From positions 1 to 64,000 of the forward strand of contig CAINUX010000034.1 of NCBI GenBank assembly GCA_903853895.1: 64,000 nucleotides of DNA. The letters run 5' to 3'. This stretch comes from an uncultured beta proteobacterium. GTDB lineage: Bacteria > Pseudomonadota > Gammaproteobacteria > Burkholderiales > Burkholderiaceae_C. The translations under genes were made by a program, and so were the position numbers. The notes under the pieces are model-generated. The model saw only the letters and a program-made list of their open reading frames with translations, did not search any database and was not told the DNA's origin. Numbering within the stretch: position 1 is the stretch's first letter; each line of letters opens with the position of its first letter. Below are positions 9,201 through 18,047 of the stretch, piece after piece.

Positions 9201-11501
9201 GTAGTCTCCTTGGCCGGGAACTCGCTGGGAGAACGACAAGGCCTGTCTATTCTGGGCTCCATTGGGCATACCGAGTGGGTCGCCACCGACGAGGACAGCT
9301 ATATCGACCTTGTCTGCGCACTCGCAAGCGACTCGCCAGGCTTGACGAACCTGCGCCAGCGTCTTCGCACCGACATGACAGCGTCTTCTCTGCTCAATGG
9401 ACGGCGGGTTGCGAGCGAAATCGAAGCCCATTGCCTGCAATGGAAAGAAGAGGCAAAGGCCGTCACAAGTGCCCCCACACCGAAGGAGCGCGTCCGTGCC
9501 GTGGCGCAACGCCAATTCGATGCATGGTTGAGCCGTGGCAGCCGGCTGGATTTGGCTCCACTTGCGGTCGACCACCAGGCAGTCATCGACGCATCGGTCG
9601 TGGTGGTTCTATTCAATCAGGCCGGCTTGACGCGGCAGGCGCTGTCGGCCTTGGCAGACCAGACGGGCGTTGTCTTTGAGACCATCGTGGTTGACAACGC
9701 GTCAGGTGCAGATACCAGCCAACTGCTGAGCCGCGTGGACGACGCCCGCGTCGTCCGCAATACGATCAACGCAGGTTTCTTGCAGGCAGCCAACCAGGGG
9801 GCAGCGCTCGCAAAGGGGCGCCACATCCTATTCCTCAACAGCGACGCTATTCTGCACACCCACGCACTGCACAATGCCGTGGGCCGACTGGACTCTGATC
9901 CGCACATTGGCGCCGTGGGCGGGCGCATCGTGTTGGCCGACGGTACTCTGCAGGAAGCCGGCTGCATCGCGTATGCGGGGGGCCCCACAGCAGGATACGG
10001 GCGTGGACATGATCCATACCTGCCCGAATTCAGTTTTGCGCGAGCAGTGGACTTTTGCTCCGGCGCATTTTTGATGGTTCGTCACAGTCTTTGGCTGAAG
10101 CTTGGCGGTTTTGATCCTGCATTCGCGCCCGCTTACTATGAAGACTCCGATCTTTGCCTGCGCATACAGGACGCGGGCTGCCAAGTGGTCTACGACCCAC
10201 AGATATGGGTCTCCCACTTTGAATGGGGCAGCGCCGTGTCGAACCACGACGCGATTGCGATGATGGAAAGAAATTCCCAGCGCTTCAGCACGCGACACGT
10301 GGAGCGTTTGGCAGAAAGGCCCGACCCAGCCCACGCCGCACCCTATTTAGACCGATGGAGGTCATTGCGCAAAACCCGCATCCTCATCATTGACAACGGC
10401 GTCCCGCACAGCGCAGCGGGTGGCGGGCTGCCCCGTGCCAAACTGGTCATCCAAGCGCTCTCAGATTGTGATCTGACGTTGTTTCCCATGTGGGACATCG
10501 ACGAAGTCTGGCGCGACGTCTATGCTTCAGTGCCTGATACGGTCGAGGTGATGCTGGGCATTGGCGCCGCGGGGCTAGAAACCTTCCTGGAACAACGGAC
10601 CGGGGTCTATGACTTCGCAATGGTCAGTCGACCACCCAACATGGCATTGGTCGACGCGTTGCGCACCAAGCGGCCCCTTCTGTTCAGCGGGATGCACGTC
10701 GTGTATGACGCTGAGGCCTTGTTTGCAATGCGAGAGATTGGCAAAGCGGCCCTGCGGGGCTCAGCGATGTCGGCGGAGAAGGCGAAGCAATTGCTGCAGG
10801 AGGAACTGGCGTTGGCCCAGCGCGCAGATGCGGTCATTAGCGTTTCAGACCGCGAAGCCCTCACCTTTCGCGCGGCAGGCGTTGCCCAGGTTCACATACT
10901 CTCGCACGCCATGGAAACCCGCGCGGACACCCCCGACTGGCCGCAACGCGAAAATCTTTTGTTTGTGGGCGCCATTCATCCCGATACGCCCAATGAGGAC
11001 AGTTTGCTTTGGTTTTGCAGGGAAATCATGCCCATCTTGCGCGACCAACACGCCCTGGATCTGTCGCTCGATGTCGTCGGTGACTGTTCGTCCGGGCCCG
11101 TCCATGGTCTAGCCAACAAGCACATCCGGATATTGGGACGTATCGATGATCTGGTGCAGTGCTACGACCAGCACCGGGTCTTCATCGCGCCGACACGCTT
11201 TGCGGCAGGCGTGCCAGCCAAGGTAATAGAAGCCGCATGCAACGGCATTCCGGTCGTGGCAACACCTCTGTTGGTGAGCCAGTTGGACTGGCAGGCGGGA
11301 CACGACATCCTGGCCGAAGATGATCCGCGAGCGTTTGCGGACGCCGTCGCAGCGCTGTACACAGACCCCGAGAAATGGCGCCAGTTGCGCACTGCGATTC
11401 AGGAAAGAACCCGTGCACAATATGCACCGGAGCAGTTCCTAAAAACCCTGCGCTGCATTTTTCGCGTTAATAAGGCACGGACAGGATACTTGGCAACGTG
11501 A
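6285..11501 (+). CDS. Giant TPR protein with three glycosyltransferase domains (GT41-like, GT2, GT4)
   Basis: This is a 1738-aa predicted cytoplasmic multi-enzyme. Residues 1 to about 690 are tandem TPR-like helices. About 705-1065 resemble the SPINDLY/OGT (GT41) catalytic region (VQCAWLGSWASGG, DSFPANGGLCLLDALWMGVP, SLGERQGLSILGSIG). About 1100-1335 are a GT2 rhamnosyltransferase-like domain (VVVDNASG-type motif, FLNSDA, EDSDLCLRI). About 1360-1738 are a GT4-like domain (LLFVGAIHPDTPNEDSLLW, FAAGVPAKVIEA). The start is TTG at 6285, behind GCAGGTG. It begins a one-strand run of six genes and overlaps the next by 4 nt. A role in O-glycosylating a surface protein or building a glycan is inference; the three-way fusion is unusual. 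Confidence 0.85.
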   Translation: MNLGPDTDKLCQTAWRLYEQGELDQAIAIAHDARERAQQPLQVLNCCAALGWFLVEKGDLIAAEDVLLPALASAPHEAILQWRVGALQHKKGNLDQAIHHLERALAIDPALDEAAASLAWMLHDRGRLAEACVWVRHALARRATPERQTQLGWFLLLQDKAAEAIPLFQESLNGAPHMENTYVQLGRALSEVGMRAQALQVLTDALARFPQSPDLMLAIAWQYRGVQDFPKVRPIAQQVIALQPRCANAWLLLGLAEQGLGNTDVAAQHFRRALELDASTVHAAIPLASYLRDRRRFAQALAVIGDVLHHHGAHAELHELQAQLALDIGDIALARRHIHQLLAKDRRNGRLWHLLAMTLQKRDRISIATAAVHRALRYLPYSAESWELAAWLGIADGRVDQARLALKQLVKRCPGMPDLDIHAAFILAACGDLCEAATHADAAVARQPQSAQALRALGHVRHQQGHLHEAERLTRHALACDPEFAAPYLRQLGWIQRARGQLTDAADTFQQACDLDDFDAICVCECAETQALGGNLEKAMVTLQRAREIQPSEPKVQLLHAQLLRDSGPTSWSQAIVVCAELLRNRTLVQGATFVLMGIAAQGNAQAQQALLQLKRSERLKHYQTCLESSQARGSNSEYLALGRLALREFPDDVFVKTAALCAQGTSDATGASELARQTREWSRYLAMRAGTCQYDAHRPDPLNTGRLRIAYVAAHFHRSLLMRVLTAHNFDAVDVFLYCDVPTESLGELAEKVYLQALHGQDLAASMHANQIDVAIDTVGVGPFFGQDAVLLQFARRVAPVQCAWLGSWASGGGVFDFLLSDTHAAPEANDWLYEEGIARLAGGQWCWEPPACAPAISPPPHLKDSVVTLGCAVRAFRISARAIQVWVRLLLRLPNTQLVLMGPHGQNAQFRMELFTAMTTAGLEPGRVAFQAQCAYHDYLASYSAIDIALDSFPANGGLCLLDALWMGVPVVSLAGNSLGERQGLSILGSIGHTEWVATDEDSYIDLVCALASDSPGLTNLRQRLRTDMTASSLLNGRRVASEIEAHCLQWKEEAKAVTSAPTPKERVRAVAQRQFDAWLSRGSRLDLAPLAVDHQAVIDASVVVVLFNQAGLTRQALSALADQTGVVFETIVVDNASGADTSQLLSRVDDARVVRNTINAGFLQAANQGAALAKGRHILFLNSDAILHTHALHNAVGRLDSDPHIGAVGGRIVLADGTLQEAGCIAYAGGPTAGYGRGHDPYLPEFSFARAVDFCSGAFLMVRHSLWLKLGGFDPAFAPAYYEDSDLCLRIQDAGCQVVYDPQIWVSHFEWGSAVSNHDAIAMMERNSQRFSTRHVERLAERPDPAHAAPYLDRWRSLRKTRILIIDNGVPHSAAGGGLPRAKLVIQALSDCDLTLFPMWDIDEVWRDVYASVPDTVEVMLGIGAAGLETFLEQRTGVYDFAMVSRPPNMALVDALRTKRPLLFSGMHVVYDAEALFAMREIGKAALRGSAMSAEKAKQLLQEELALAQRADAVISVSDREALTFRAAGVAQVHILSHAMETRADTPDWPQRENLLFVGAIHPDTPNEDSLLWFCREIMPILRDQHALDLSLDVVGDCSSGPVHGLANKHIRILGRIDDLVQCYDQHRVFIAPTRFAAGVPAKVIEAACNGIPVVATPLLVSQLDWQAGHDILAEDDPRAFADAVAALYTDPEKWRQLRTAIQERTRAQYAPEQFLKTLRCIFRVNKARTGYLAT

Positions 11502-12919
11502 CAACGCTCCGCACCACCGTTCAATCATTCGACCTGTTCGATACGCTCATTGCGCGCGCCTGTGTCAGTCCGGTCAACTTGTTCACCGAGGTAGGCTGCG
11601 CATTGGGTGTTGCGGATTTTGCAGCAGCGCGCATGCAGGCAGAGCAAAGCGTCTATGCCGCAAGCGACCAATTTGACCTGACGGCAATCTACCGGCAACT
11701 CTCGGCAATCGGCTACTGCGACGCTAGCCTAGCGGCCAGGCTAATGGCGGCAGAGGTTGAAGCCGAGTTTGACAACGCTATCCCTATCGCCGAAAACATT
11801 GCGTCCGTGCGTGACTTCGACCTTGTGGTCTCTGACATGTACTTGCCTTCCGCTACCCTGCGGGGCCTTCTGCAACATGTGGGGCTGCGTCGGTTTGTAC
11901 ACCTCTTCGTCAGCAATGTCGGCAAACATCAGGCCACCATCTGGCCACAACTCACCCAACGCTGGCTGATCCTTCGGCACATCGGAGACAACGCGCACGC
12001 TGACGTTGCCCAGCCACAGCAATTTGGCATCGCAACCAGCCACTACACCGGTGCAGCGCAAAACAGCACCGAACGGTATCTCGATGATATGGGGCTAACA
12101 CTCGTCAGTCGCATTGCCCGGCGCCTGCGGTTGGCCAACCCCTATGTTGCTGACACACTAGAGGCCGAACTGTGGAACAGCTTCGTCACGTTCAATGTTC
12201 CATTGCTATGTGTTTCCGCTGTCGCGGTCAAGCGCCAACGCACGGCGTGTGGAAAGAGAAAGGTCTTGTTTCTATCACGCGATTGCCATTTCCTGAGCGA
12301 AGTGTTTCTATCTCTCTATCCTGACGAACCCGCGGAGTTGGTCTATGTCTCCAGAAATGCATTGGCGGCAGACGTAGATGGGTTTGCGCGGTATTTGACA
12401 GGGCACAACGTGGCCGAATCGTTGGTTTGTGACATTGTCTCAACCGGTCTATCGTGGTGGCGGTTCAGCCAGTCAACCGCACAATCGATCGCGTTCTTTG
12501 CGTTGGTGCACATCGATAACCACCAGTACCAGGCATTCGACGCCAATGAACTCCTTCAGGACCCTCAGTATCAATTTCAGGCAGCAACACGGACCAGCGA
12601 AATCGACAAATGGAGTATTGCAATAGAGATGCTAAACACCGCCGATCATGGTGCGACTGTCGCACTGGACCCCGTTGGCAATGACTTTGTTCCGCGCTTT
12701 GAAGCCCGGCACGAACTGCCATCGAATTTGCTCAAGTGCTTGATTTTGGCGCAGGCGGCGGCGATGCAGAGTTTGCACACGCAACGACATACCGTTCGCC
12801 AGGAGCTTGCCGGTCTGTCCGACCCTGACGCCACGATTGCGACCCTGGTAAGCCGCCTGTGCGCCACGGATTGGATTAACCGTTTCGCAGATTTCTCCAT
12901 ATGCCAACCCACGAGCTGA
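11498..12919 (+). CDS. HAD-superfamily predicted hydrolase (COG5610-like)
   Basis: This 473-aa protein has HAD phosphohydrolase motifs: motif I SFDLFDTLIA near residues 9-18, VVSDMYLP near 110, and HIGDNAHADV near 162 with the acidic residues that bind Mg2+. The C-terminal half contains VLFLSRDCHFLSE, resembling the second half of COG5610 proteins often found among glycosyltransferases in capsule and O-antigen clusters. It starts with GTG overlapping the preceding stop (GTGA), so it is probably translationally coupled. Its 3' end overlaps the methyltransferase gene by 19 nt. The substrate is unknown. Confidence 0.75.
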   Translation: MTTLRTTVQSFDLFDTLIARACVSPVNLFTEVGCALGVADFAAARMQAEQSVYAASDQFDLTAIYRQLSAIGYCDASLAARLMAAEVEAEFDNAIPIAENIASVRDFDLVVSDMYLPSATLRGLLQHVGLRRFVHLFVSNVGKHQATIWPQLTQRWLILRHIGDNAHADVAQPQQFGIATSHYTGAAQNSTERYLDDMGLTLVSRIARRLRLANPYVADTLEAELWNSFVTFNVPLLCVSAVAVKRQRTACGKRKVLFLSRDCHFLSEVFLSLYPDEPAELVYVSRNALAADVDGFARYLTGHNVAESLVCDIVSTGLSWWRFSQSTAQSIAFFALVHIDNHQYQAFDANELLQDPQYQFQAATRTSEIDKWSIAIEMLNTADHGATVALDPVGNDFVPRFEARHELPSNLLKCLILAQAAAMQSLHTQRHTVRQELAGLSDPDATIATLVSRLCATDWINRFADFSICQPTS

Positions 12920-14286
12920 CCCGTCTGGCCAATCATTGCGGGAGTGACAAGGGCGATGCCGTGCTGTGCGCCCATGGTTACACACACGTGTACTCCGCCT
13001 TGCTGGAGCGTGCACGCAACCAGCCGATCCGCATCCTGGAAATCGGCCTGGTCCACGGCCAAACCCAAGAAACCATGCATGATCGCCTGGACGAAATCGG
13101 TTGCCCGAGCCTGCGGATGTGGGCCCAATACCTGCCTCTGGCTTCTGTTTTCGGTTTCGATATTGTCGATTTCCGCAGCCTGTCTGAGGCTCGAATCAGA
13201 ATTTTCCAAGGAGACCAGTCCAAGCCTGAAGATTTGGCAAACCTGGTAGCACAAGCTGGAGGCGCGTTCGATGTCATCATTGACGATGGCAGCCACGCAT
13301 CCCACCACCAGCAAATTGCACTTGCCTACCTGTTTGCGCACTTGGCACCGGGGGGCTTGTACTGCATCGAAGATCTCCACTACCAACCCACCGATCTGGA
13401 GCTACCCGGCATCTCCACCACACGAGAGTTTTTGCGCGACCTCCGGTTTGGCGGCTGCGGCGCCCGCCTTGCCATTGATCAACCCGGCCTCGCCGTGCTG
13501 CTAAGCCAAATAGATGCGGTCCATTGTTTCGACAGCCGATCCCATCGCTGGCCACTGGCCCAGCGCGAAGATGCCCTGGCTGTTCTGGTGAAACAAGGCA
13601 GACATGCGCTACTGGGTGACACTGTCAATCAGATCACCGACCAATCCGATCCGGTTTTCGCCCAAACCATACGGGACGAACGTATTGCGCAGTTACCGGC
13701 GTCTTTTTTTGGGCATACGGCTATTCATGGCCAACCCATTTACGGCGCCTACACTTCCGTGCAACTTGACCCTACGTATTTGGTGGTCACCGGAAACCGG
13801 CGCGGCCTACAACAAAGAGAAAAAGCACATCAGGAACCCGGGCACTACAGAGTAGGCGACGACATTGACTTCCGCCTGGGCGGCAACGCCCCTCTGTACC
13901 AGCGCCATGGATGGGATTTTTCGTCCGAAGGTGGCACTTGGACGATTGCGTCCAGTGCCCAACTGGTACTCAAGCTTGTAGGCAAACCTGCGGACGCAAA
14001 TAGCTTCCGGATCGAAGTGTTGGCGCAAGGGCTGGTTGGGCCCCAGCATCCAGTAACCCAAGCCGAACTTCTCATTAACGGTGTTGCAACGGGACCACTG
14101 GCTTTTGGACACCAGCACTTGTGTTCTGCAACTTTCCAGGCACCGCTTGAGGGATTGAATGACCAAAGCCTGACGCTGGATTTCAGGCCACTGAACCCGA
14201 TTTCACCCAAAATGCTGGGTTTTTCTGAAGATAAGCGGGAGCTGGGCTTGTTACTCGTGCGAATCCGCATCAGCTATGCGGTCTGA
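12901..14286 (+). CDS. Class I SAM-dependent methyltransferase with C-terminal beta-rich module
   Basis: Residues about 1-250 are a Rossmann methyltransferase of the type seen in sugar and macrolide O-methylation: RILEIGLVHGQ binds SAM, and FDVIIDDGSHASHHQQ is the post-motif acidic/His segment. Residues about 310-461 are a beta-rich module ending in NPISPKMLGFSEDKRELG, a motif seen at the ends of several polysaccharide-associated proteins. It overlaps the HAD gene by 19 nt and belongs to the same probable operon. It probably decorates the glycan made by the cluster; the acceptor is unknown. Confidence 0.75.
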   Translation: MPTHELTRLANHCGSDKGDAVLCAHGYTHVYSALLERARNQPIRILEIGLVHGQTQETMHDRLDEIGCPSLRMWAQYLPLASVFGFDIVDFRSLSEARIRIFQGDQSKPEDLANLVAQAGGAFDVIIDDGSHASHHQQIALAYLFAHLAPGGLYCIEDLHYQPTDLELPGISTTREFLRDLRFGGCGARLAIDQPGLAVLLSQIDAVHCFDSRSHRWPLAQREDALAVLVKQGRHALLGDTVNQITDQSDPVFAQTIRDERIAQLPASFFGHTAIHGQPIYGAYTSVQLDPTYLVVTGNRRGLQQREKAHQEPGHYRVGDDIDFRLGGNAPLYQRHGWDFSSEGGTWTIASSAQLVLKLVGKPADANSFRIEVLAQGLVGPQHPVTQAELLINGVATGPLAFGHQHLCSATFQAPLEGLNDQSLTLDFRPLNPISPKMLGFSEDKRELGLLLVRIRISYAV

Positions 14287-14383
14287 GAGTGGACTGTTAT
14301 GTTGCGTGCCTACTAGACAAATCGCGAGCTTTGGGAGCAAACTCTATCCCAACGCAGCGGCAGTCCTTTCGGGGATTAAGACA

Positions 14384-15760
14384 ATGACTGAAAAAAAGAC
14401 ACCCGTTTTGGCCAAGCACCAGGCGCTGCTTGCGTTTTGTCTCGGAACTCTGGCTGCTTCAGTGACGGCCCAGAATATCGCGCCACCCACGCCACCGGAA
14501 GTCGAACAGGCATTCCGCGAGGTCATCGCCAATGCCAATTCAGCGGATGCACGAACCAAATACGCAACACTTTTGGTTCGCGCAGGAAACTTTGAGGGTG
14601 GTATTGCAGCGCTCGAAGGCTTGTTACTCATGCCCGACGCTCCAGCGAGCATCCGTGTTGAACTGGGTGTGCTCTACTACCGGCTTGGCTCCTACGCCAT
14701 TTCAGAAAGCTACTTGCGGGCAGCCCTTGAAGACCCTCGTCTGGAACCCGCACTCAAGATACAGGCCGACTCGTTACTGCGTGACGTCGTTCAGCGCAAC
14801 AAGACAACCCAACTGTCCGGCAGTCTGATGATCGGTGTGCGGGGGCAGAGCAACCCAACCGGAGCCACCGACAACAACCAGGTCTACTATTTGGGCGTGC
14901 CCGTGGCGCGCGGTAAAGACGCAGGCCCGAAGTCCGATGTTGACACCCATGTGTGGGGCAAACTCGACCACGTTTTTGACTTGGACAAACAAAACGAAGC
15001 GGCTGTGGTGACGTCGCTGGTGGCTTATGCGAATCACTACAACTCGGTGGACAGCTACACCAAACAAGTAGGCTACTCCAAGCCGTTTGATCTGGCGATT
15101 CTGGCAGGCAGCACGGGCATTCGCTTCAAGCCGATGGCGCCCACCGAACTGACGATTCGACCGCACCTGATTTTTGGCGGCGCCCTGGCCAATGGCAGCG
15201 CTTACTTCACCAATACCGGCTTTGGCATCGACGGTGATTACCGTGTTTCTGAGTCCCTGGCATGGGGTGGCGCGTATGAAAATACAAAACTGTCGTTCTC
15301 CTCGCGTGAGGACATGGCCAATGTGACTCTGCAGGGCGGCACCCGCCAGGCGGTTCGCCTCAATGCTTCCGTTGAGGCCGCGCCAGGGCGATTCCTGCTG
15401 GCCGAGCTGGGTTACGCCGATCAGGACGGGAACGCCGTGTACACCGGATATCGAGGTCCCCAGTTGAGGGTCTCCTACCTGCTGAGCTATGGGGCGCCCT
15501 TCGGTTCGATGGGGCTCCCGTGGACTACCACACTGTCGGCTAGCACGTTGCGGCGGGATTACCGCGGCGCAGACCCATCCGTGGATTCACTCACCGTGCG
15601 CAACGACACGGAGTGGCGCACATCCCTGCTGAACTATATGCCTCTGACACGTGACCTTGCCCTGCAATTCCAGCTGGAATACAGCAACACGTCATCCAAT
15701 ATCTCGAATTTCAGCAACACCAACACATCCGGCTCGCTGGGTGTGATCTGGAAATACTGA
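14384..15760 (+). CDS. TPR and outer-membrane beta-barrel protein (Slam-like)
   Basis: I start this at ATG 14384 (MTEKKTPVLAK, 458 aa) because it places a signal peptide at residues 1-29, cleaved near VTA-QN; the frame is open further upstream without sense. Residues about 35-130 are helical TPR-like repeats. The remainder is alternating beta-strand sequence ending in an aromatic residue (GVIWKY), as outer-membrane barrels do. The domain order resembles surface lipoprotein assembly modulators, which move proteins to the cell surface. The next gene encodes a secreted FecR/glycine-rich protein that could be its client. That link is inferred from adjacency. Confidence 0.7.
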   Translation: MTEKKTPVLAKHQALLAFCLGTLAASVTAQNIAPPTPPEVEQAFREVIANANSADARTKYATLLVRAGNFEGGIAALEGLLLMPDAPASIRVELGVLYYRLGSYAISESYLRAALEDPRLEPALKIQADSLLRDVVQRNKTTQLSGSLMIGVRGQSNPTGATDNNQVYYLGVPVARGKDAGPKSDVDTHVWGKLDHVFDLDKQNEAAVVTSLVAYANHYNSVDSYTKQVGYSKPFDLAILAGSTGIRFKPMAPTELTIRPHLIFGGALANGSAYFTNTGFGIDGDYRVSESLAWGGAYENTKLSFSSREDMANVTLQGGTRQAVRLNASVEAAPGRFLLAELGYADQDGNAVYTGYRGPQLRVSYLLSYGAPFGSMGLPWTTTLSASTLRRDYRGADPSVDSLTVRNDTEWRTSLLNYMPLTRDLALQFQLEYSNTSSNISNFSNTNTSGSLGVIWKY

Positions 15761-15779
15761 GCACTGGCAGGAGAACTAC

Positions 15780-16988
15780 ATGCCCCCTATAGACATCAAT
15801 GAGTGGTGGTTGGCCGCTGCAGCGGCCGCGGCAGCCGGTATCGTGCCGGCGTCAGCAACCGCTGCCACAGAAATCGGCGCGCAGGTTGGCGTCGTCACCT
15901 CCGTACGCGCCGGAGTGGTCTCTGCAACCAACGAACGTGTTGTCTACATCGGCAATGCAGTGGCGTTTGGTGAACGATTCAGGACCGATAGCACCGGCAT
16001 CATCCACATTCTTTTCATGGACCAGTCGTCCATGACACTCGGGCCCAATTCCGAACTCGTCATTGACCAGTTTTCCTTTCAACCCAAAGAACAACGCGGC
16101 AATATTGCGGTCAATCTGATCAAGGGCTCCTTGCGGGTTGTTGGCGGATTCATCAGCAAACTGACCAGTCCCAAGGGCACCAATTCTGCGTTGATCCGCA
16201 CTGCGACGGCAACCATCGGCATCCGGGGTGGCATATCTGTCATTGATGCGCAGCCCGGTCAAACCCAGGGAACATTCCTGTTCGGCGAGCACATGGATGT
16301 GATGCCCCCGGATTCAACAGGCGGCGTTGGAGGTACTGGACTTCTTGGTGGTAATGGAGGCACTGGAGGCAGCGGAGGAGTTGCAGGAGCTGGAGGTCTT
16401 GGTGGTAATGGAGGCACTGGAGGCAGCGGAGGAGTTGCAGGAGCTGGAGGTCTTGGTGGTAGTGCAGGTACTGGAGGAGCTGGAGGTATTGGACTTCTTG
16501 GTGGAAATGGAGGCACTGGAGGCAGTGGAGGAGTTGCAGGAGCTGGAGGTCTTGGTGGTAGTGCAGGTACTGGAGGAGCTGGAGGTACTGGACTTCTTGG
16601 TGGTAATGGTGGTACTGGAGGAGTCGGAGGTACTGCAGGCGTAGTGGGTAGCGGGCCAGGAACTGACTCACCTTTTGGTGGCGGAGCACGTGTCACGCGC
16701 CCCGGGTTTTCGGTCATTGCCAACAACGGCGGCATTGGCAATCCGTTTAGGTTATCCCCGAATGATATGGCGGCCCTGACCGCCAGGTTCGAGAACCGCC
16801 AGGGCAACCGCACGCCGTCTGGTGGAAGCTTGATCAGTACCAATGATCGTCCCGGTGGATTGAACGCGCCCGGCACATTGATCGCTCCCAATCGCGTTCA
16901 GCATGTCTCTACAGATATTCAAAACCAGACGCCCGGCAGGTCCCTGCGCAATGTGATGGGAAGCGATTCGACCCAGGTCCAATCCTGA
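15780..16988 (+). CDS. Secreted FecR-domain protein with glycine-rich repeat tract
   Basis: It starts at ATG after a strong AGGAGA. Residues about 8-32 form an alanine-rich signal sequence. Residues about 35-140 are a FecR domain (VGVVTSVRAGVV, FRTDSTGIIHILFMDQSSM, GSLRVVGGFIS). Residues about 181-300 are Gly/Ala repeats with the unit GGNGGTGGSGGVAGAGGL. The tail of about 100 aa is Asn/Gly/Pro-rich and not recognised. There is no TonB receptor or sigma factor beside it, so it is unlikely to be a classical iron-signalling FecR. It looks like a structural or adhesive surface protein produced with the preceding barrel protein. Confidence 0.75.
   Translation: MPPIDINEWWLAAAAAAAAGIVPASATAATEIGAQVGVVTSVRAGVVSATNERVVYIGNAVAFGERFRTDSTGIIHILFMDQSSMTLGPNSELVIDQFSFQPKEQRGNIAVNLIKGSLRVVGGFISKLTSPKGTNSALIRTATATIGIRGGISVIDAQPGQTQGTFLFGEHMDVMPPDSTGGVGGTGLLGGNGGTGGSGGVAGAGGLGGNGGTGGSGGVAGAGGLGGSAGTGGAGGIGLLGGNGGTGGSGGVAGAGGLGGSAGTGGAGGTGLLGGNGGTGGVGGTAGVVGSGPGTDSPFGGGARVTRPGFSVIANNGGIGNPFRLSPNDMAALTARFENRQGNRTPSGGSLISTNDRPGGLNAPGTLIAPNRVQHVSTDIQNQTPGRSLRNVMGSDSTQVQS
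16320..16650 (+). repeat. Coding tandem repeats (54-bp unit) for a glycine-rich tract
   Basis: In-frame tandem repeats encode Gly-Gly-x triplets. A 54-bp unit (18 aa) recurs within larger modules that alternate GLLGGNGG and GGSAGTGGAGG blocks. Near-identical units could expand or contract by recombination. The opposite strand reads as a spurious proline-rich frame. Confidence 0.9.
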
Positions 16989-16998
16989 AACAGACTCC

Positions 16999-18036
16999 AT
17001 GCGGGTTCTTTTTGCGTCGGTCTACCCGCATCTCCCGGAAGTCATCGGGGGGTTGCAGACCACCACAGATGATTTGTGTTCAGCGCTGATTGCCGTCGGC
17101 GTGGAGGCTGCCGTGCTGTGCGGCCTGAAGGAGCATTCCGGTGCATTGTCGGATCGCCGTGCGCGCAAGGACGACGACTTGGGCTACCCGGTATTCCGTG
17201 TGGCGGACCCGATCCAGGATCTGGCCTTGCTTGTGGCTGCCTGGGAACCGTCGATCATCGTGGTGCAAAGCGGCACCACACTGTTGCCGATGGTGGTCGC
17301 CGCACTGGACACTGGCAAGCCCACCGCGGTTTATCTGCATAACGTCGAGACCCACCAGTTGGGCGGCACGCTGGTCCCCGATCCATCCATTCTCTATTTG
17401 TCGAATTCCGGGTTCACCGCGCAACGCTGGCGTGCCCTCTGCGGCATCGAGAGCACTGTTGTGCCTCCACTCGTGTTGCCGGAGCGCTACTTTGTCAGTG
17501 AAAAAGGCAACAACGTCCTGTTTGTCAACCCGACACCCATCAAGGGCGTGGAAATCATGTTCGGTTTGGCGGCAGCGTGCCCGGATATACCTTTTCTCGT
17601 ATCGGAGAGCTGGGGGCTGGACCCGCGTTGGCGCGCCGACTGCATGCAACGCGCCTCGCGATTGCCCAACATCGAGTGGTCGCAACCCACCCGCGACATG
17701 CGCGCCGTCTATGCTCGGTCGCGCACACTGCTAATGCCCAGCCTGTGGGAAGAGGCCTATGGCCGTACCGTGGTAGAGGCGCAAATCAACGCAATACCGG
17801 TCGTTGCCAGCAACCGTGGCGCACTGCCCGACACGGTTGGTGCTGGCGGGGTACTGGTAGATGCCCATGCGTCTATTGACCGCTGGGAACAGGCGCTGCG
17901 CGAGGGCTACATGCCATCGCCCCGGTTCAACCAATTGTCCGAGTTGGCACGCCACCAGGCGTTTCAGACGGCCGCTGCACCTGTCATACTGGGGCGATTC
18001 ATGTCCGCGTTGGCGGGGCATGCGGGCACCTTGTAA
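16999..18036 (+). CDS. GT4-family glycosyltransferase
   Basis: This 345-aa GT-B fold enzyme would transfer a sugar from a nucleotide donor to a growing glycan. The N-terminus MRVLFASVYPHLPEVIGG is the acceptor-domain start with its Gly-rich loop. LMPSLWEEAYGRTVVEA, near residue 245, carries the E-x7-E retaining-GT4 donor motif. It lies 10 nt after the FecR gene and ends the cluster. Donor and acceptor are unknown. Confidence 0.85.
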   Translation: MRVLFASVYPHLPEVIGGLQTTTDDLCSALIAVGVEAAVLCGLKEHSGALSDRRARKDDDLGYPVFRVADPIQDLALLVAAWEPSIIVVQSGTTLLPMVVAALDTGKPTAVYLHNVETHQLGGTLVPDPSILYLSNSGFTAQRWRALCGIESTVVPPLVLPERYFVSEKGNNVLFVNPTPIKGVEIMFGLAAACPDIPFLVSESWGLDPRWRADCMQRASRLPNIEWSQPTRDMRAVYARSRTLLMPSLWEEAYGRTVVEAQINAIPVVASNRGALPDTVGAGGVLVDAHASIDRWEQALREGYMPSPRFNQLSELARHQAFQTAAAPVILGRFMSALAGHAGTL

Positions 18037-18047
18037 CACCTCTCAAC

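Noticed and set aside
16320-16650. Regular tandem repeats as a possible CRISPR array
   Set aside because: The units abut without unique spacers and are in frame with coding sequence.
16259-16891. Proline-rich frame on the minus strand
   Set aside because: It is the shadow of the glycine-rich repeat codons of the FecR-domain gene; it has no start region or domain.
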